From contig CM065385.1 in NCBI GenBank assembly GCA_033060915.1, positions 13,576,501 through 13,640,500 of the forward strand: a DNA stretch of 64,000 bases, written 5' to 3'. Of this stretch, positions 47,035 to 58,959 are shown in pieces. Numbering within the stretch: the stretch's first letter is position 1; the number at the start of each line of letters is the position of its first letter. Made by a program: the position numbers and the translations under genes. This DNA comes from Euryodendron excelsum (Eukaryota > Streptophyta > Magnoliopsida > Ericales > Pentaphylacaceae). The notes beneath the pieces were generated by a model. It did no database searches and had not been told where the DNA came from. It saw nothing but the letters and a program-made list of their open reading frames with translations.

Positions 47035-47986
47035 TTATTTTTGAAGGAAGGAGTTAGAAAACATAAAAATGTATATTTGAAATCAAAATTTTTGAAGGAA
47101 AAAGTTAAGAAAGCCTTGAGAATGGGGCCTTTTTGGCAGAGAAGATCCCGAGAAACTCGAGAGGAAAATATTTGAAGTAAAGAAAGAGTTCAAATTTTTT
47201 ATAAGAAATCTTTTTGAAAGAAAAGAGGTAAAATCTTTGAATGTGGTTCCTTTTGGCAAAGAAGGCCCCGAGAAACTCGGGGAGGCCTAAAACTATTGAA
47301 GAAAAAACTTAGGAAGAATTTTTGAATATAGAATTTTGAATAAAAACTTTTAAGGGAAATATTTGTAGAAATTTTTTTTAAGTGGATCTTAGGGTTTAGA
47401 AAATTTCGAAATTGAGAAGAACTTTGGAAGGAAGTAATTTTCAGAATTTGAAACCTTGAAAATTTTGAGGATTGATTTTGAAGAAGACTTCTTTGGAGGA
47501 AGAATTTTTAGAAAATCTTGAAACTTGATTGGAGTAGAAATCTTTTTGAGGAAGAAACTTGGGATAGGCTTTGACTGAAAATTTTTGAGATATATTTTGA
47601 AATCAACTTTTGATTTTGAATTAAAAACTATTTTGATTTGAAACTTGGACAAAACATGTAGAAAATTCGATTTGACTCGGCATTTTACTTTTTGAAGGCA
47701 AAATATTTAGAAAATTCATTTTGTCTCGAAACTTGAAATTTTGAAAATAAAATGCGTAGAAAATTCACTTTGACTTGAGAATGGAAATTTGGAAGATAAA
47801 ATGTTTAGAAAATTCATTTTGACTTGAAAATTGAATTTTTGAAGACAAGATGTATTGAAATTTAATTTTGTCTCAAAATTTGAAATCTTTTTCACTTTTT
47901 CCCTCTTCCTTTTTTTATTATATGTTTTACATTTTTGAACTGTACTTACCATATTTTGACGTTCTTATCTTGATTTGGCTTTAAGG

Positions 47987-48349
47987 ATGGCTGATATGGG
48001 CGATGACGATTTGGAGAGGAGACGCCAGTTGGGGAAGCGAGTCTGTACAAATTCGGTAGGCAACTCTAGTCGTTTTAGAGGTAGCCAGGGATCAGCTATC
48101 AAGGCATCCCCTAGTCAGAGTGGGAGGGGGAGTAAGCCTCCAGTCGACCCCTTCCCTCCTGTTGAGCCAGCCTTTGAAGAGGAGATGGATGCTGAGGATA
48201 AGGCACAGGGCCTTGGAGATCACAGAGAATGCAAAAATGGGGTGCTCACAGCTACCCCTCTTTCTGTCTTTAATCGATATTTCATTTGGCGAAATCATAC
48301 TTATCTAGGGAAATTGATGCTTCTTGGATATGCACTCCATCTAGTATAA
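47987..48349 (+). pseudogene. Chimeric antisense aORF of element D
   Basis: Starts MADMGDDDLERRRQLGKR and runs to PPVDPFPPVEPAFEEEMDAE, matching the N-terminal part of the aORF in A (24116) and, with a lost start, B (54915). After this point the homology to A and B ends abruptly: the frame continues into GVLTATPLSVFNRYF, which is a translation of an LTR/PPT-like junction (GGGGTGCTCACAGCTACCCC), and then into an unrelated tandem repeat up to a stop at 48349. The EYGFLLGL and GETF regions are missing. Total 121 codons from the ATG. Probably non-functional, but it is the only copy whose N-terminal domain is open throughout. Confidence 0.6.
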
Positions 48350-48650
48350 TGATGCTCTTCTAGGGAAGTCTAAGGTTGACGTCCTAAGACTGCTACTTCT
48401 TGAACCAGCACTCTTTCTGGCAGAATGATGCCCTTCTGGGGAAGTCCACAGTTGATGTCTTCTTGAATCAACACTCCATCTAGCGAAAAGCTTTTGCTTT
48501 GGGCCAGCCTAATGTTGATGTCTGCTTGACCCAACACTCCATCTATTATAATGCTGCTCCTTTGGGTAAGTCCAAGGTTGATATCTGATACTTCTTGAAC
48601 CGGTACTCCGTCTGACGAAATGCTGCTCATGTAGGGAAGTCCAAGGTTGA
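48255..48650. repeat. Degenerate tandem repeat of about 60-65 bp, specific to D
   Basis: Units of the type CTTCTTGAACCAGCACTCCATCT.G..GAAATG.TGCTC.T.TAGGGAAGTCCAAGGTTGATGTC recur about five times. They take the place of the aORF middle and C-terminal region found in A and B. Homology to A and B resumes at TTGATTGGGGAG (about 48642). Confidence 0.7.
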
Positions 48651-48813
48651 TTGGGGAGGTCGAGGGTGGGCCATTGCCTTATTTTGTTTCTTGTTGGCTA
48701 TGGAAGTCCAAGCTTTCTAAGGTGCGTGCCAGTGTTGGAGATGTCTGAGCTTACTTGGTCGCGGGGTAGCTTTAGCTCCCTTTTTGTGCTTTACCTCATT
48801 CATCATTTCCCAT

Positions 48814-48815
<2 letters not shown>

Positions 48816-48886
<71 letters not shown>

Positions 48887-48902
48887 ACACACACACACAC
48901 AC
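48816..48902. repeat. Compound (GA)n(CA)n microsatellite
   Basis: About 33 GA units directly followed by about 10 CA units. The shorter GAGAGAGG at the same place in A (25210) and GAGAGAGACAG in B (56000) show it expanded in D. Confidence 0.95.
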
Positions 48903-51900
48903 AGAGCAAGTTTTTATGCAAAATAGTTTATTTTATGCTAACTCTAAAAATGCACCGGTAAGAGGTGAATGCATGTCATACATTTTTTGATGAATGCACA
49001 TGGAATTGAATGCATGACCCTTTTTTCTCCCCTTTTTTTATTTTTTATTTTTTTTATGAATGCACAAGTTTATATAAGAATTGAATTGAATACATGTCCC
49101 ATTGCATAGGTTTATACAGGAATGGAATTGAATGCATATTATATTCTTGGACGAATGCACCTACGAGAATGGAATTGAATACATGACATGCTCTTTTATG
49201 AATGCAAGAATTGATACAAACTACACAAGGATTTAACGGATGTACAGGTTATTGTCGCGCCCAGATTTTTCGCACTCGAGGAATACTCACACAAGTGAGA
49301 AAAATGCTGTACTCTCTCGTTAGAACTCACCCTCCTAAAAGAATGAGTGCAACTATGTTTGAATTGAAAATAGAGTTGAATAAAGGGCTTTTGGAAAAAG
49401 ATTTGGAGTCGCCACCTAATCTGATTAAGGTGAGTTAGGTCACCTAAAAACTAAGAATAATCCGAAGACTACACTTAGGGTTTTGGAAAACGATTTTGAA
49501 AATATCTCCTCAAGAGAGGGTTTTTAGGAAAACAGGTTGTTTGGCAACCTTTGGAAAACATTTAGCCCTTTTTTGAAAAATAACTCCTTTTTGGTCTATG
49601 AAAACAGTGATTCTAGGTTCGGAGGTTGGTTACGTGTTGGGAAGACGCACTAAGCTATCACCCTACCCCGCCCTTTCAGTACCTACATGTCAATCGACCC
49701 TAGATTCACCTATGAGAGTCTTCAACTAACTATTGACCAATCCTATCCACTTTGAAAACGAATGTTTGAAAGGAAACTAACATGATGCATGATATGCAAG
49801 TGCAATAGAAGAAAGTTGATTTAGAAATAGATTTGACAAGACTTTGATTTGATTTGATTTGAAAAGAAAGAGATGGAAGTTTGAATTTGAAAACAAGATT
49901 TTGGAAATCGAAATTGAAGATTGAAAATAGAAATTTGAAATTGAAAATTTGAAAATAGATTGGAGATTTGGAAAGATTTTGGAATTTGAAATTTGGAAAA
50001 TATGGAGGAATTTGAAATTTGAAAGAAATTGTGACCGCTTCCATGAGGGTTGCCTACGTATCCTTTTGAAGGAATCAGGTCAGTCGTAATTCGGACAAGA
50101 GTCCGATTGAAAAAAGATTGATTTGAAAGAGAGAGATTGAATTGGAAATTGGATTAGAAAATTGAGAGATTGAACTTAGAATAGAAGATTTGAAATTGGA
50201 ATTTAGAATTTTGGAATTGAAAAGATTGGATTTTGATTTGAAATGATAGAACTTGGAAGAAAGATGTAGACTTGTTTTGGAAAGATGGAGGTTTAGGAAA
50301 CCTAGACTTAAGAAAGAGACTTAGAAAAGATTTGACTTGACTTGGAAGGTTTAAGAGATTAGGAAAGATTAGATTTAGGAAATGTTTGAATTAGGAAAGG
50401 TCCGATTTAGGAAAGTTTTGAATTAGAAAAGGTCCGATTTAAGAAAGTTTTCAAATTACGAAAGTTTCATTTTTAGAAAGTTTCGAATTAAGAAGGTTTC
50501 AAAATTAGGAAAGTTTTGAATTAAGAAAGTTTCAACTTAGGAAAGTTTTGAATTAGGAAAGGTTCAACTTAGGAAAAATTTGAATTAGGAAAGGTTTAGA
50601 ATTTAGAAAGTTTCAAGTTAAGAAAGTTTTGAATTTTGGAGTGTTTTGAAATAGAGAAGTTTTGAAAGTGGGAAAGTTTGGAAAACAAGGACGTGTTGAA
50701 AATAAGAAAGTTTTGAGTTTAGAAAGTTTTGGATTTAGAAAGTTTTAGAGTTTTAGTTTTAGAAAATCTTGAGATTAGGAAAGGTTTGAGTTTAGGAAAA
50801 GATTGGAAAGCATAGATTTGGAGAGTTAAGATTTGGAAAAGGGGTAGAATTAGGAAAGGGTTAAATTAGGAAAGATTTGAAAGCTTAATGTTTAAGGAAA
50901 GATTTGAAAGTATTAGGAAACTTAAGATTGGTAGAAGGTTAGGAAGAAGTTGAATTAGGAAAGATTTGAAATTTGAAATTTAAGGAAAGATTTAAAGTTT
51001 AGGTTTAGGAAACTTATGGTTTAGGAAGGTAGGAAATTAGGAAGAAGTTAAATTAGGAAATGTTTGGATTAGGAAGGGACGGAATTTTGTTTCTAAAAGA
51101 GAAGGTTTGATTTTGTTTCAAAAAACGGAGGAGGGGATCTAGTTTCCTAAACGGAAAATTGGATTTGGTTTCCTAAAGGGAAGATTTGATTTGACAAGGA
51201 TTTGGAAAAGGGAGTTTCTAGAAACCCTAGATTTGAAAGGCTATAGTTTTGACGTAGAAAAGAGGCTTTGGAAATGCGTATAGTTTGGGTGTAGAAAACG
51301 AGAGATTTTGAAAACCTAGGTTTGGAGCAAAGTTTGAAAACCATGTTTTTGGAAGGGAAAATTAGGGTTTCCTAATTGTGAGTTCTAGGGCTTGACTTGG
51401 GCTCTAAGAAAAGAGTTTTTAGAAAGTGCGTTTTCGGAAACGAAGGTTTTCTAGAAGGGAATCCTAGGGAGGAGTTTTTGGAAAGTGAATTTGAAGATAG
51501 AGTTTTTGGAAAAAGATTTTAAAGAGGAGTTTTTGAAAAGTGTGTTTTTGTAAACGAGTTTCTTAGAAGAAAAATCCTAGAGGGGAATTTCTAGAAGGGA
51601 GATTTTGGGAAAGAGAGTTTTTGAAAAGATTTTTGGAGAGAGTTCTCTAGGAAAGAGACCTAGGGAACATTTTTGGGAAGTAGACTTTGAGGAGAGTGTT
51701 TTGGAAAGGAGTTTAAAAAGGGAGTTTGGAAAAATAGACTTTTGGAGGGAGTTTTTGAAAATAAATTTGGAAAGAAGAGTTTTAGGGAAGTATGTTGAAA
51801 AAGAAGATTTTTAGGAAGAGATTTTTGAAGAGAGAGTTTTTGGAAGGTGTAAAAACATCTCACTTTCCTAAAGGATCTCTAACCATAAGAGGGCTAGAAC

Positions 51901-52735
51901 CACTTTAGGAAAGCGGTTTTGAAAACAACAAGAGTTGAAAATATGGACCATGAAAGTTACTTCAAATATAACACTTTCCCAAAGCAATCCTAGCCATGGA
52001 AAAGCTAGAATCACCCTAGGATTGTGATTTTGAAAACAAGTTTTTGAAAAGGAAATTTTGATGCAATTTTGAAAACAAGTTTGAGAACGATTTTGAAGAT
52101 AACTTTGAAAACAGTTTTTGGAATATGCAAGATCATGATTTGCACAATACAAATTTGGGGTCATGAACATATAAGGCTAAGGCTTCACCACATAATCAAG
52201 GGAGCCGAACCCACGTGGTCTCTGGTTAGACTAGAAGATAGCCCCCGGCACGGTGACTCTCCAATAATCTAATCCTACACATGGACCTGGAGTCCCCTTG
52301 TTTCAAGCATTCAAAGAAAGGGGGGGAAAGAGATGGGGGATTAAAATAGAGAAAACCTAAGTGGGTTAGGAGAGAGAGAGAGGGGGGGCGAAGTGCGGAA
52401 ATTTAAATGGAGAACCTATCTTGTATCTTGTTTATTTTGCGCGCCTTGCTTTCTTCGGTCTTCGTCTTGATCTTCGTCTACAATCTTCAAGAGCCGCCTT
52501 CAATCTTCAAACTTCAGATTTCAACACTTCAAGTCTTCGAAGGAGGGTTGAAGGTTATTGTATGAGTGTATGGGGGTGTGTATGAGTGTATAGGAGCCTA
52601 GGGTTTAGTGTATGGTGGCTAGGGTTTGGAAAACCTAGGGAGGCTAAGGTTTAGGGAGTGTTCAAGCTCTGTATATCAAATTATAGGATTTTTAGATTGA
52701 GTTTACGGACCTCTTTCACGTTGGAAGAGGCTCTG

Positions 52736-52744
52736 TATTTATAG
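52736..52744 (-). promoter_or_regulatory. TATA box of 3' LTR B
   Basis: Minus strand CTATAAATA followed by CAGAGCC, in the same position as in A and E. Confidence 0.65.
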
Positions 52745-53571
52745 AGGTTGGATAACACTAGTGCCTGTTGCAGTGGCGCCTGGCCAAAAGTTACACTAGC
52801 GCCACTAGGAGTGGCACCAGGCCATTTAGGAAATGTTTAAGGTCGGCAAGCAACGTATCTTTGACTAGATTTGGGTGCCTGTACTAGTGACTACCATGCA
52901 ATTTTTAGCCTGGCTTTAGTAGGAGTGACTCCGAAAAGTTCGGGAAGGAGTTTGGAAGACCGGGAATGACCCGAAAGGCCGAAAAAGAGTAGGAACACTT
53001 AAAATAGTGTCTTGGAGGTATTTGACTTGAAAAATGAGGATAAGATGAGTCAATCAGATCGGGAAGCTGTTGGGACAGACTCGGGCTGTCCCGCAAGAAC
53101 ACTTGAGATTTAGAAACATTATTCAGAATGTTCCCAGAGGTTGCCGGTTTGATTCCCAGAGGTGACCGGCCCACCAGGGGCAAAACGGTCATTTTGTACC
53201 GCATTGGTCAGAACTGACTCGGAACGATCCGAAAGAATAAAGAAAGGTTTAGAAAACTATAAAAAGTATTCTCGGGAAGTTACCAGTTTGATACCCAAAG
53301 CTGGTGTGGTTCCTGGGGCGTTCGGATGCCTAGGGGCAACATGGTCATCTTGACCGGAAAGTCTCGGAAAAGATCCAAGGGGCAGTTTGGTCATTTTTCA
53401 CCGAAGTGGGCTAACAGACACTGGTGTTGACTTGGGTTTTGAGTGTTTCCACCACTCTGACGGCGGTCGTCTTGACACAGGGGTTTGTTGGCAATTCCCT
53501 ATATCGACCTATTTGTGAGTATTTTTGCTACTTCAACGGTTGTGATGTTTGCGAGTATTTTAACTACTCGG

Positions 53572-53861
53572 ACCGTCTCGAGGAATAAACTGTCTCGAGA
53601 GAGGGATTGGAAAGGGGACTTATCATCTTCGAGAAGACTTGCCTGAGTTAGAACCGTCTCGAGGAATAAACTATCTCAAGAGAGGGATTGGAAAGAGGAC
53701 TTACCGTATCCGAAAAGACGCGCCTGAATTGGAACCGTCTCGAGGAATAAACTGTCTCGAGAGAGGGATTGGAAAGGGGACTTACCGTCTTCAAAAAGAC
53801 GCGCTTGATTTGGAACCGTCTCGAGGAATAAACAGTCTCGAGAGAGGGATTGGAAAGGGAA
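53572..53861 (-). repeat. 81-bp tandem array in U3 of B (3.6 copies)
   Basis: The phrase ACCGTCTCGAGGAATAAAC begins at 53572, 53653, 53734 and 53815, an exact 81-base period, and each unit also carries GTCTCGAGAGAGGGATTGG. Because 81 is a multiple of three it produces a repetitive open frame (53639-53986), which is not a gene. It lies upstream of the LTR promoter, a usual place for enhancer-like repeats. Confidence 0.9.
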
Positions 53862-54046
53862 GGACAATGTCCCTAAGGGCAATTTGGTCATTTTGCTTCT
53901 ATTTGGGCCTGGTGGGCCCGCGAGGCGATGGACAAATGGGATTTGGACTTAGAAAGTTGATTTCGATTGGAATATGCCCACAATGACTTGAAAACAAGTC
54001 TGGATGGAGTGTAGACTGCCGAGCGGTCAAAAATGGGATGCTTACA

Positions 54047-54063
54047 GCTGCCCCTCTTTTTCT
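54047..54063 (-). promoter_or_regulatory. Polypurine tract of element B
   Basis: Minus strand AGAAAAAGAGGGGCAGC immediately before the 3' LTR. Confidence 0.8.
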
Positions 54064-54914
54064 GTCTTTGCTTGTCAAAGATAAAAAACGATAGAAGTAA
54101 GAGTCACATGTTGACCGCGAGGCAGTCGGAGGGACAGACATTGGGAATTTTTCGACAGCAAGAGTCGAAAATGGATATCAGGCCAAAAAAGGCCTTTGGA
54201 AATGAGATTGGGCAGGAGAAAGCACAAAGCTGCCCAGAATTGGAAATTGACATCACTAGCAGGGGCACCAGGCTTAGGATCAAAACCAGCAAATTGCTGG
54301 TTCGACACTGCTGCAGGTTTTGAAGAGTTTGGGAGAATCTTAAACCTGATTGGAAAATAAATTTTCTTAAAGAACTGAATCAGAAAAGCTTAGAGATGGA
54401 TTGAAAAAATTGAGATTTGATTTTGAAAATGATTTTTGACCTTGATTTTTGAAGTAGATTTGGGAAGGAAATATTTAGCAACCTTAGAATTTGATTTTAA
54501 GAAGTGATTTTGAAGATGAACTTTTAGAAGAAAGAATTTAGAAAACCTTTTGAAAATCGATTTTGGAAAGAAACTTTTAGAAGAAAGATTTTTTTGAAAA
54601 CTTTTGGAGGAAAATAATAGGAAACCCCTGGGAAACTGATTTTGAAAAAGAAACTTTTGAAGGGAAGAAGTTAAGAAAGTTTTCAAGAGTTGTTTTTGGA
54701 AAAATAACTTTTTAGGAAACCTTTGAATGAAAAGTTTAAGAAACCCTTTAAGTTGGTTTGAGTAGAATTTATATGAAAGTTGTGTCATTCATTTTCATTT
54801 ATATTTTATCTTTGGTTATTATCATTATTAATTTTTTTTGCTTGCTTTTATTTCTTATCTTTTGAACTGCATATACCATATATTAATACCTCTTACCTTG
54901 ACTCACCTTTCAAG

Positions 54915-55860
54915 ACGGCATGCACGGGCAATGACTGTTCCGAGGGGAGACACTGCTTCGGGAAGGTGGCTCGGACAGATTCTATCGACAGCTCCAGCCG
55001 CTCTAGGGGTAGTCAGCACTCTGCCAATTGAGTACCTTCTAGCCAGAGTGGGAGGGGGAGTAGGCCTCCGGTCGACCCCTTCCCTCCAATTGAACCAGCC
55101 TTCGAGGATGAGATGGACGTTGAAGTTTCCCACTTTTGACTTTTGGGATGGCCGACGCTATTTTGAGCTGACTACGGGTTTGGTATGACGGGTATCCTCC
55201 AGATGAGCAAGACATTTTTCAACGGTTCTTTTGTTACATGGCTTCTCTCCTATTGGTGCAGCTTGTTTTCTAGCGGTGATTCCCTTTTGGCCACCTGACT
55301 TGTCTTTCTTTCGTTTTGGGGAATGTGAGCTTGCCCCTACTCCTCATGAGTATGGCTTCCTCCTAGGTCTTCGGGATGGTTCAACTGACATTATGGGATC
55401 TACTTTTCCTGATGGTTGTGTCACGATTGTCTCTTCTCAGCTTGGGCTCCGTTGTGCAGTCTTTTCTTCTGATCTCCTGCCCCTAGTTTTCTTATGTCCC
55501 AATAAAGCTCTTGTTCTCACATTCTGAGTTTGCGACGCATAGGAGAGCTCATTCAGGGGATTAACATACTTCTCAAGATTGGTAAATTTCTCCATGATAG
55601 CCCTAGCTCTGTTTCTCTTGAACTTGTTGATGTCTCCACAAGGGGGTGACTCGGTCGGCCGTTGACTGCGTGCGTTGCTCGCCAGGATTCGTAAGGACAC
55701 TCATATGCCCTTATGGTTGTGGGACAGACCTTCATAAGGCTTACTAGACTTTGGCAGGGGGAGATGCTCATTGTTGGGGATGTGCTTCATTACTCCAGCT
55801 TTGGGTGATCGGCCACTTATTCACTACCCCTCTTTCGAAGCCGTTTGATTGGGGAGGTTG
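54915..55860 (+). pseudogene. Broken antisense aORF of element B
   Basis: Aligned with the aORF of A. The start codon has become ACG (54915-54917) and an in-frame stop follows within the first 120 bases. WYDGYPPDEQDIFQRFF, then FGECELAPTPHEYGFLLGL (about 55313-55370) and DGSTDIMGSTFPDG remain readable in different frames, and a weaker MVVGQTFIRLTRL lies near 55710. Compared with A the central part is better preserved (FGECEL against LGNVSL). Coding on the strand opposite to the element, near its 3' LTR. Confidence 0.62.
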
Positions 55861-56069
55861 AGGGTGGGTCATTGCCCCATTCTCTGTTTCTTGTTGGTCA
55901 TCGAAATTTGAGTTTTCTGAGGTGTGAGCCGGTACTGGAGATATCTGAGGGGTGGTTTTAGCTCCTTTTTATGTTTTTCCTTTTTCATTGTTTCCTATTT
56001 GAGAGAGACAGAAAGACAAAGAGTGAGTTTTTGTACAAAACTAGTTTGAAAATGCCCCGGTAAAGGGTG

Positions 56070-56440
56070 TCATCATTTTTTATGATGATTGCACATAGGA
56101 TTAAATATATGATCTATTTTTTATGAATGCACATGTTTGTATAAGAATTGAATCGAATGCATATACTACTTTTTTTTTTATTTTACGAATGCACAGGTTC
56201 ACGCAGAAGTGGAAATGAATGCATGTTATACTTTTGGATAATGCACATATAGGAATAGACTTAAATGCAATGTCCCCTATTTTTTGTGATGAATGCACAG
56301 ATTTATGTAAAAATTGAATTAAATGTGTGACCTACTTCCTTACAATTGAACAGGTTCACACAAGAATGCAGTTGAATGCATGAATAGATACAAACTTCTT
56401 AGAAGTCTAAATGGATTTACAGGTTATACATGTCATGGAT
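56070..56440. repeat. Tandem repeat of about 55 bp in internal region B
   Basis: ATGAATGCACA(T/G)GTTT...GAAT(T/G)GAAT(C/T)GAATGCAT units repeated about five times, the counterpart of 25260-25560 in A. Confidence 0.7.
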
Positions 56441-56769
56441 GCATCAGTACTATATGTATATAAACTATTTACAAAGAAAACCCCAGGATTGTCCCTTGGG
56501 CCCATACTCTTAGGATTCTGTTCCTTTCCAGGATTCTGCCCCATTTAGTTTTGTCCCATTCTCATCAGGGTGTGATAGCATTTGCTCCATTCTCCAGGGA
56601 TCTTGACCTTTTGGTTTTGCTATCCTATCCCTTCTTTCTACAGGGTTACTGTTTGGGGTGTTTCTGAGCTCACTTTGGTTTCTCTCTCAAATCTCCAAAA
56701 TGCCACCACGGCTCGAGCAACAACTCGCATGCTCTTTACAGAGTGATAAACAGCTAAGCCCTCAATCTG

Positions 56770-58250
56770 AGAAGACTTCTTTTAGGACCATAATGTAGGC
56801 TGGGTTTAGGGGTTGTAAGAAATAAAGGGATATTTAGGCTCAAAGATCTTCTTTTAGTGGGTTGTTTAAACCGAAACCATCTGAGCACATCTTGGAGCAT
56901 GAGATTGCCCCTTGCATTCCCTTCCAATTCTCCTTTCTCGCCTTACTTATCTTGGTATTGTTCAGGCTTATTTGGACTAAGCAATTTTCTTTGATCAGAA
57001 AGGACTTTAATTTGGACCGTAACATAGGCTAGGTTAAAGGGTTTATGAATGAACAGGATATGTAGGCTCAAATTTGATGTTGCTTCTAGTAGGGTTTAGA
57101 TCCGCACCATCCTTGGTTGGTCTTCCAGTGGGGTTTCATCCCCTGATATCCTCCTCTAGCTTCAGAAACATATTTGGCTCATTTAGATCAAGCAATCTTT
57201 CTCAATCAGAGTGGACTTTAATAGGGTTGTAATGTAGGCCATGGTTTGGAGTTTAACAAGAAAGGGTAAAGGCTCAAACCTATTGCTTCTACTGGGCTTC
57301 CTTATTACCTAAGATCACCTTTGAAAATATATTCTTTAAAGAGTTCACCTTTCTTGTAGTCTAATCCTTGACCTTGTAATGGAGTTGTCTGACATTTGTC
57401 CCCTGGCTCCTGGCCTTTCTATATATTCTTCAAGCTAACAAAAATATATATATATATATTTTGTTTTTGGCCTCCTGCCCTTTGGCAACTCTTTTCCTTT
57501 GCTGTTCTTTTTCATCTCTTTTCTTTCTTTTTATGAAGCGCACAATTCTATAACCTTTTTTTTTTTTTTTTTTTGTCCTTTGACCCTTTTCTTAACAACT
57601 CAATCTAACTCATTATGGGTGGTGATCCCTAGGTTGGGGGTTTCTTTCTAGAGAAAAAGGTAATTGGCTCAACAGGTTTGACAAGGGTTGCTTTTAACTG
57701 TATGGGAAATGAAATGAGGGCCCCTCTTCATTTTGAATAAGATTGCTTAATCCTTAAAGCCTTCACGTTACTTCAGCTTGATGGTCGATAACATTCTCCA
57801 CCAGATCTTTTGCGGCCTGTCTGCCCCAATGTGGGGGAATGGTTTCGGATTGGGGTTGACAAGAATAATCTTCTGCTTTTTGCGAGGCACTAATGGGTTA
57901 AGCAAAAGGATTATTTTTGTGTATGGTAGTAGAATTGAGGGCCTCTAATCATTTCAAATTGAATTGCTTTGTCCATAAAGCCTTTGTACAAAATTTAGAC
58001 ATTACTCCTAGGGATGATGTGTTATTGTCAGTGAACCCCTACATGTTCTATCAAATCAACTATTTTATGCTTACCCCAATGTGGGGGATGGTTATAGGTT
58101 TGGGGATATCTGAAAAGAGATGACTGACGGCTCTAGTGGGCTAGGCAAAGGATAGTGTTTACTTGGGATAAATAGAACAATGGCTCCTCATCATTTTGAG
58201 TACTCGGCTACCCATTGCTTAGCCAGGATATCACGCAAGTGTTGCCTCTT
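56770..58250. repeat. Blocks of 220- and 250-bp diverged tandem repeats in B
   Basis: GGACTTTAATTTGGACCGTAA-type units at about 56780, 57000 and 57215, followed after T-rich spacers by GAGGGCC(C/T)CT..TCATTT units at about 57717, 57940 and 58185. The spacers include a (TA)n run near 57447-57460 and a T run at 57557-57574. Same order as in A. Confidence 0.6.
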
Positions 58251-58959
58251 CAATGAACTCCACACTGTCTCCTTCCTATCTCTCACTCTCTCTTTGTCTC
58301 TCTAAGGTTTTAACCCCCCTTTGAATGGGTTGCCCTTGCTATCCTATCCTTCAAATCGAGTCATTTACCAAATGGAAAAGAATCCTTAAATGTGACAATC
58401 GTCCACAAGAGTATGAGACAAAGGGGATAAACTAGAAACTTCATCTTTTCTATTTCAAATCATGAATGCATGGCATGTGTGTTTATTTAAATAATATATG
58501 CAAGAAAATAGACAGACAAAGAGGAAACAGATGAGTTTTATGAAAACCTCCCTTTTCTTGTGGGCCTTTTAGTGAGAACACTTAATTGGGTTTTGGGACT
58601 ACATCAACCTCTTGGTGCTTCATTCATTGGGTGTATCAATGGAAGGCGAGTTCACGACATTTGTCATGCATTTGGAAGCTAAAGGATTATATTGTTGCAA
58701 TGCACGGGTTTGACAAGACTTCGCAAATAGTGAAGTCCTCTTCTGCTTGAAGTCCTCTTCTGCTTGGATGGTGGTTGTCACGGCATGGCATGGAGGTAAC
58801 GTTTGGTAGGTGGATGATCAGTTCTTCTTACTTCTTAATGTAGGTTTGGCCTTTTCTTATCTTTCCGTGAGTTTGAATTGGGAATAATGCTAGAGGGGTT
58901 TTCATGCATTCGATTATGCTCTTTGACTTGAAAAAAGAAAAGAAAAATGAAATGTAGTT

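Larger units (their letters stand above)
46767..49252 (-). mobile_element. Element D: internal region, second part
   Basis: Continues D's internal region after the GGTTT duplication. It holds A-rich and GAAAAT-rich sequence with a (TTA)n microsatellite (47003-47033), the start of an antisense aORF (47987), a foreign tandem-repeat segment (about 48194-48650), a GA/CA microsatellite and the 55-bp repeat array. It stops at ACAGGTTAT, where element B is inserted. In A and B the uninterrupted sequence continues ACAGGTTATACAYGTCATGG. The rest of D should lie beyond the right window edge. Confidence 0.82.
49253..54046 (-). mobile_element. Element B: 3' LTR, complete (4794 bp)
   Basis: Minus strand from TGTAAGCATCCC (54046) to GGGCGCGACA (49253). 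The PPT lies at 54047-54063, so it is the 3' LTR. It contains the 81-bp U3 array (53572-53861), TATA box (52744-52736), conserved island (about 52312-52146) and both low-complexity blocks. The five bases outside are GTTAT (49248-49252), the expected left half of the target duplication. Against the B 5' LTR it shows about a dozen differences in the first 270 aligned bases by eye, so it is the youngest paired element here. Confidence 0.9.

Noticed and set aside
48651..48990. Arg-Glu or Ser-Leu repeat proteins
   Set aside because: They are six-frame readings of the (GA)n(CA)n microsatellite.
53572..53861. Possible CRISPR-like array
   Set aside because: Whole 81-base units are repeated without unique spacers and they sit in an LTR of a plant retrotransposon.
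53639..53986. Repetitive 115-codon frame with LEPSRGIN units
   Set aside because: Arises because the U3 tandem repeat period (81) is divisible by three; other LTR copies do not keep it.
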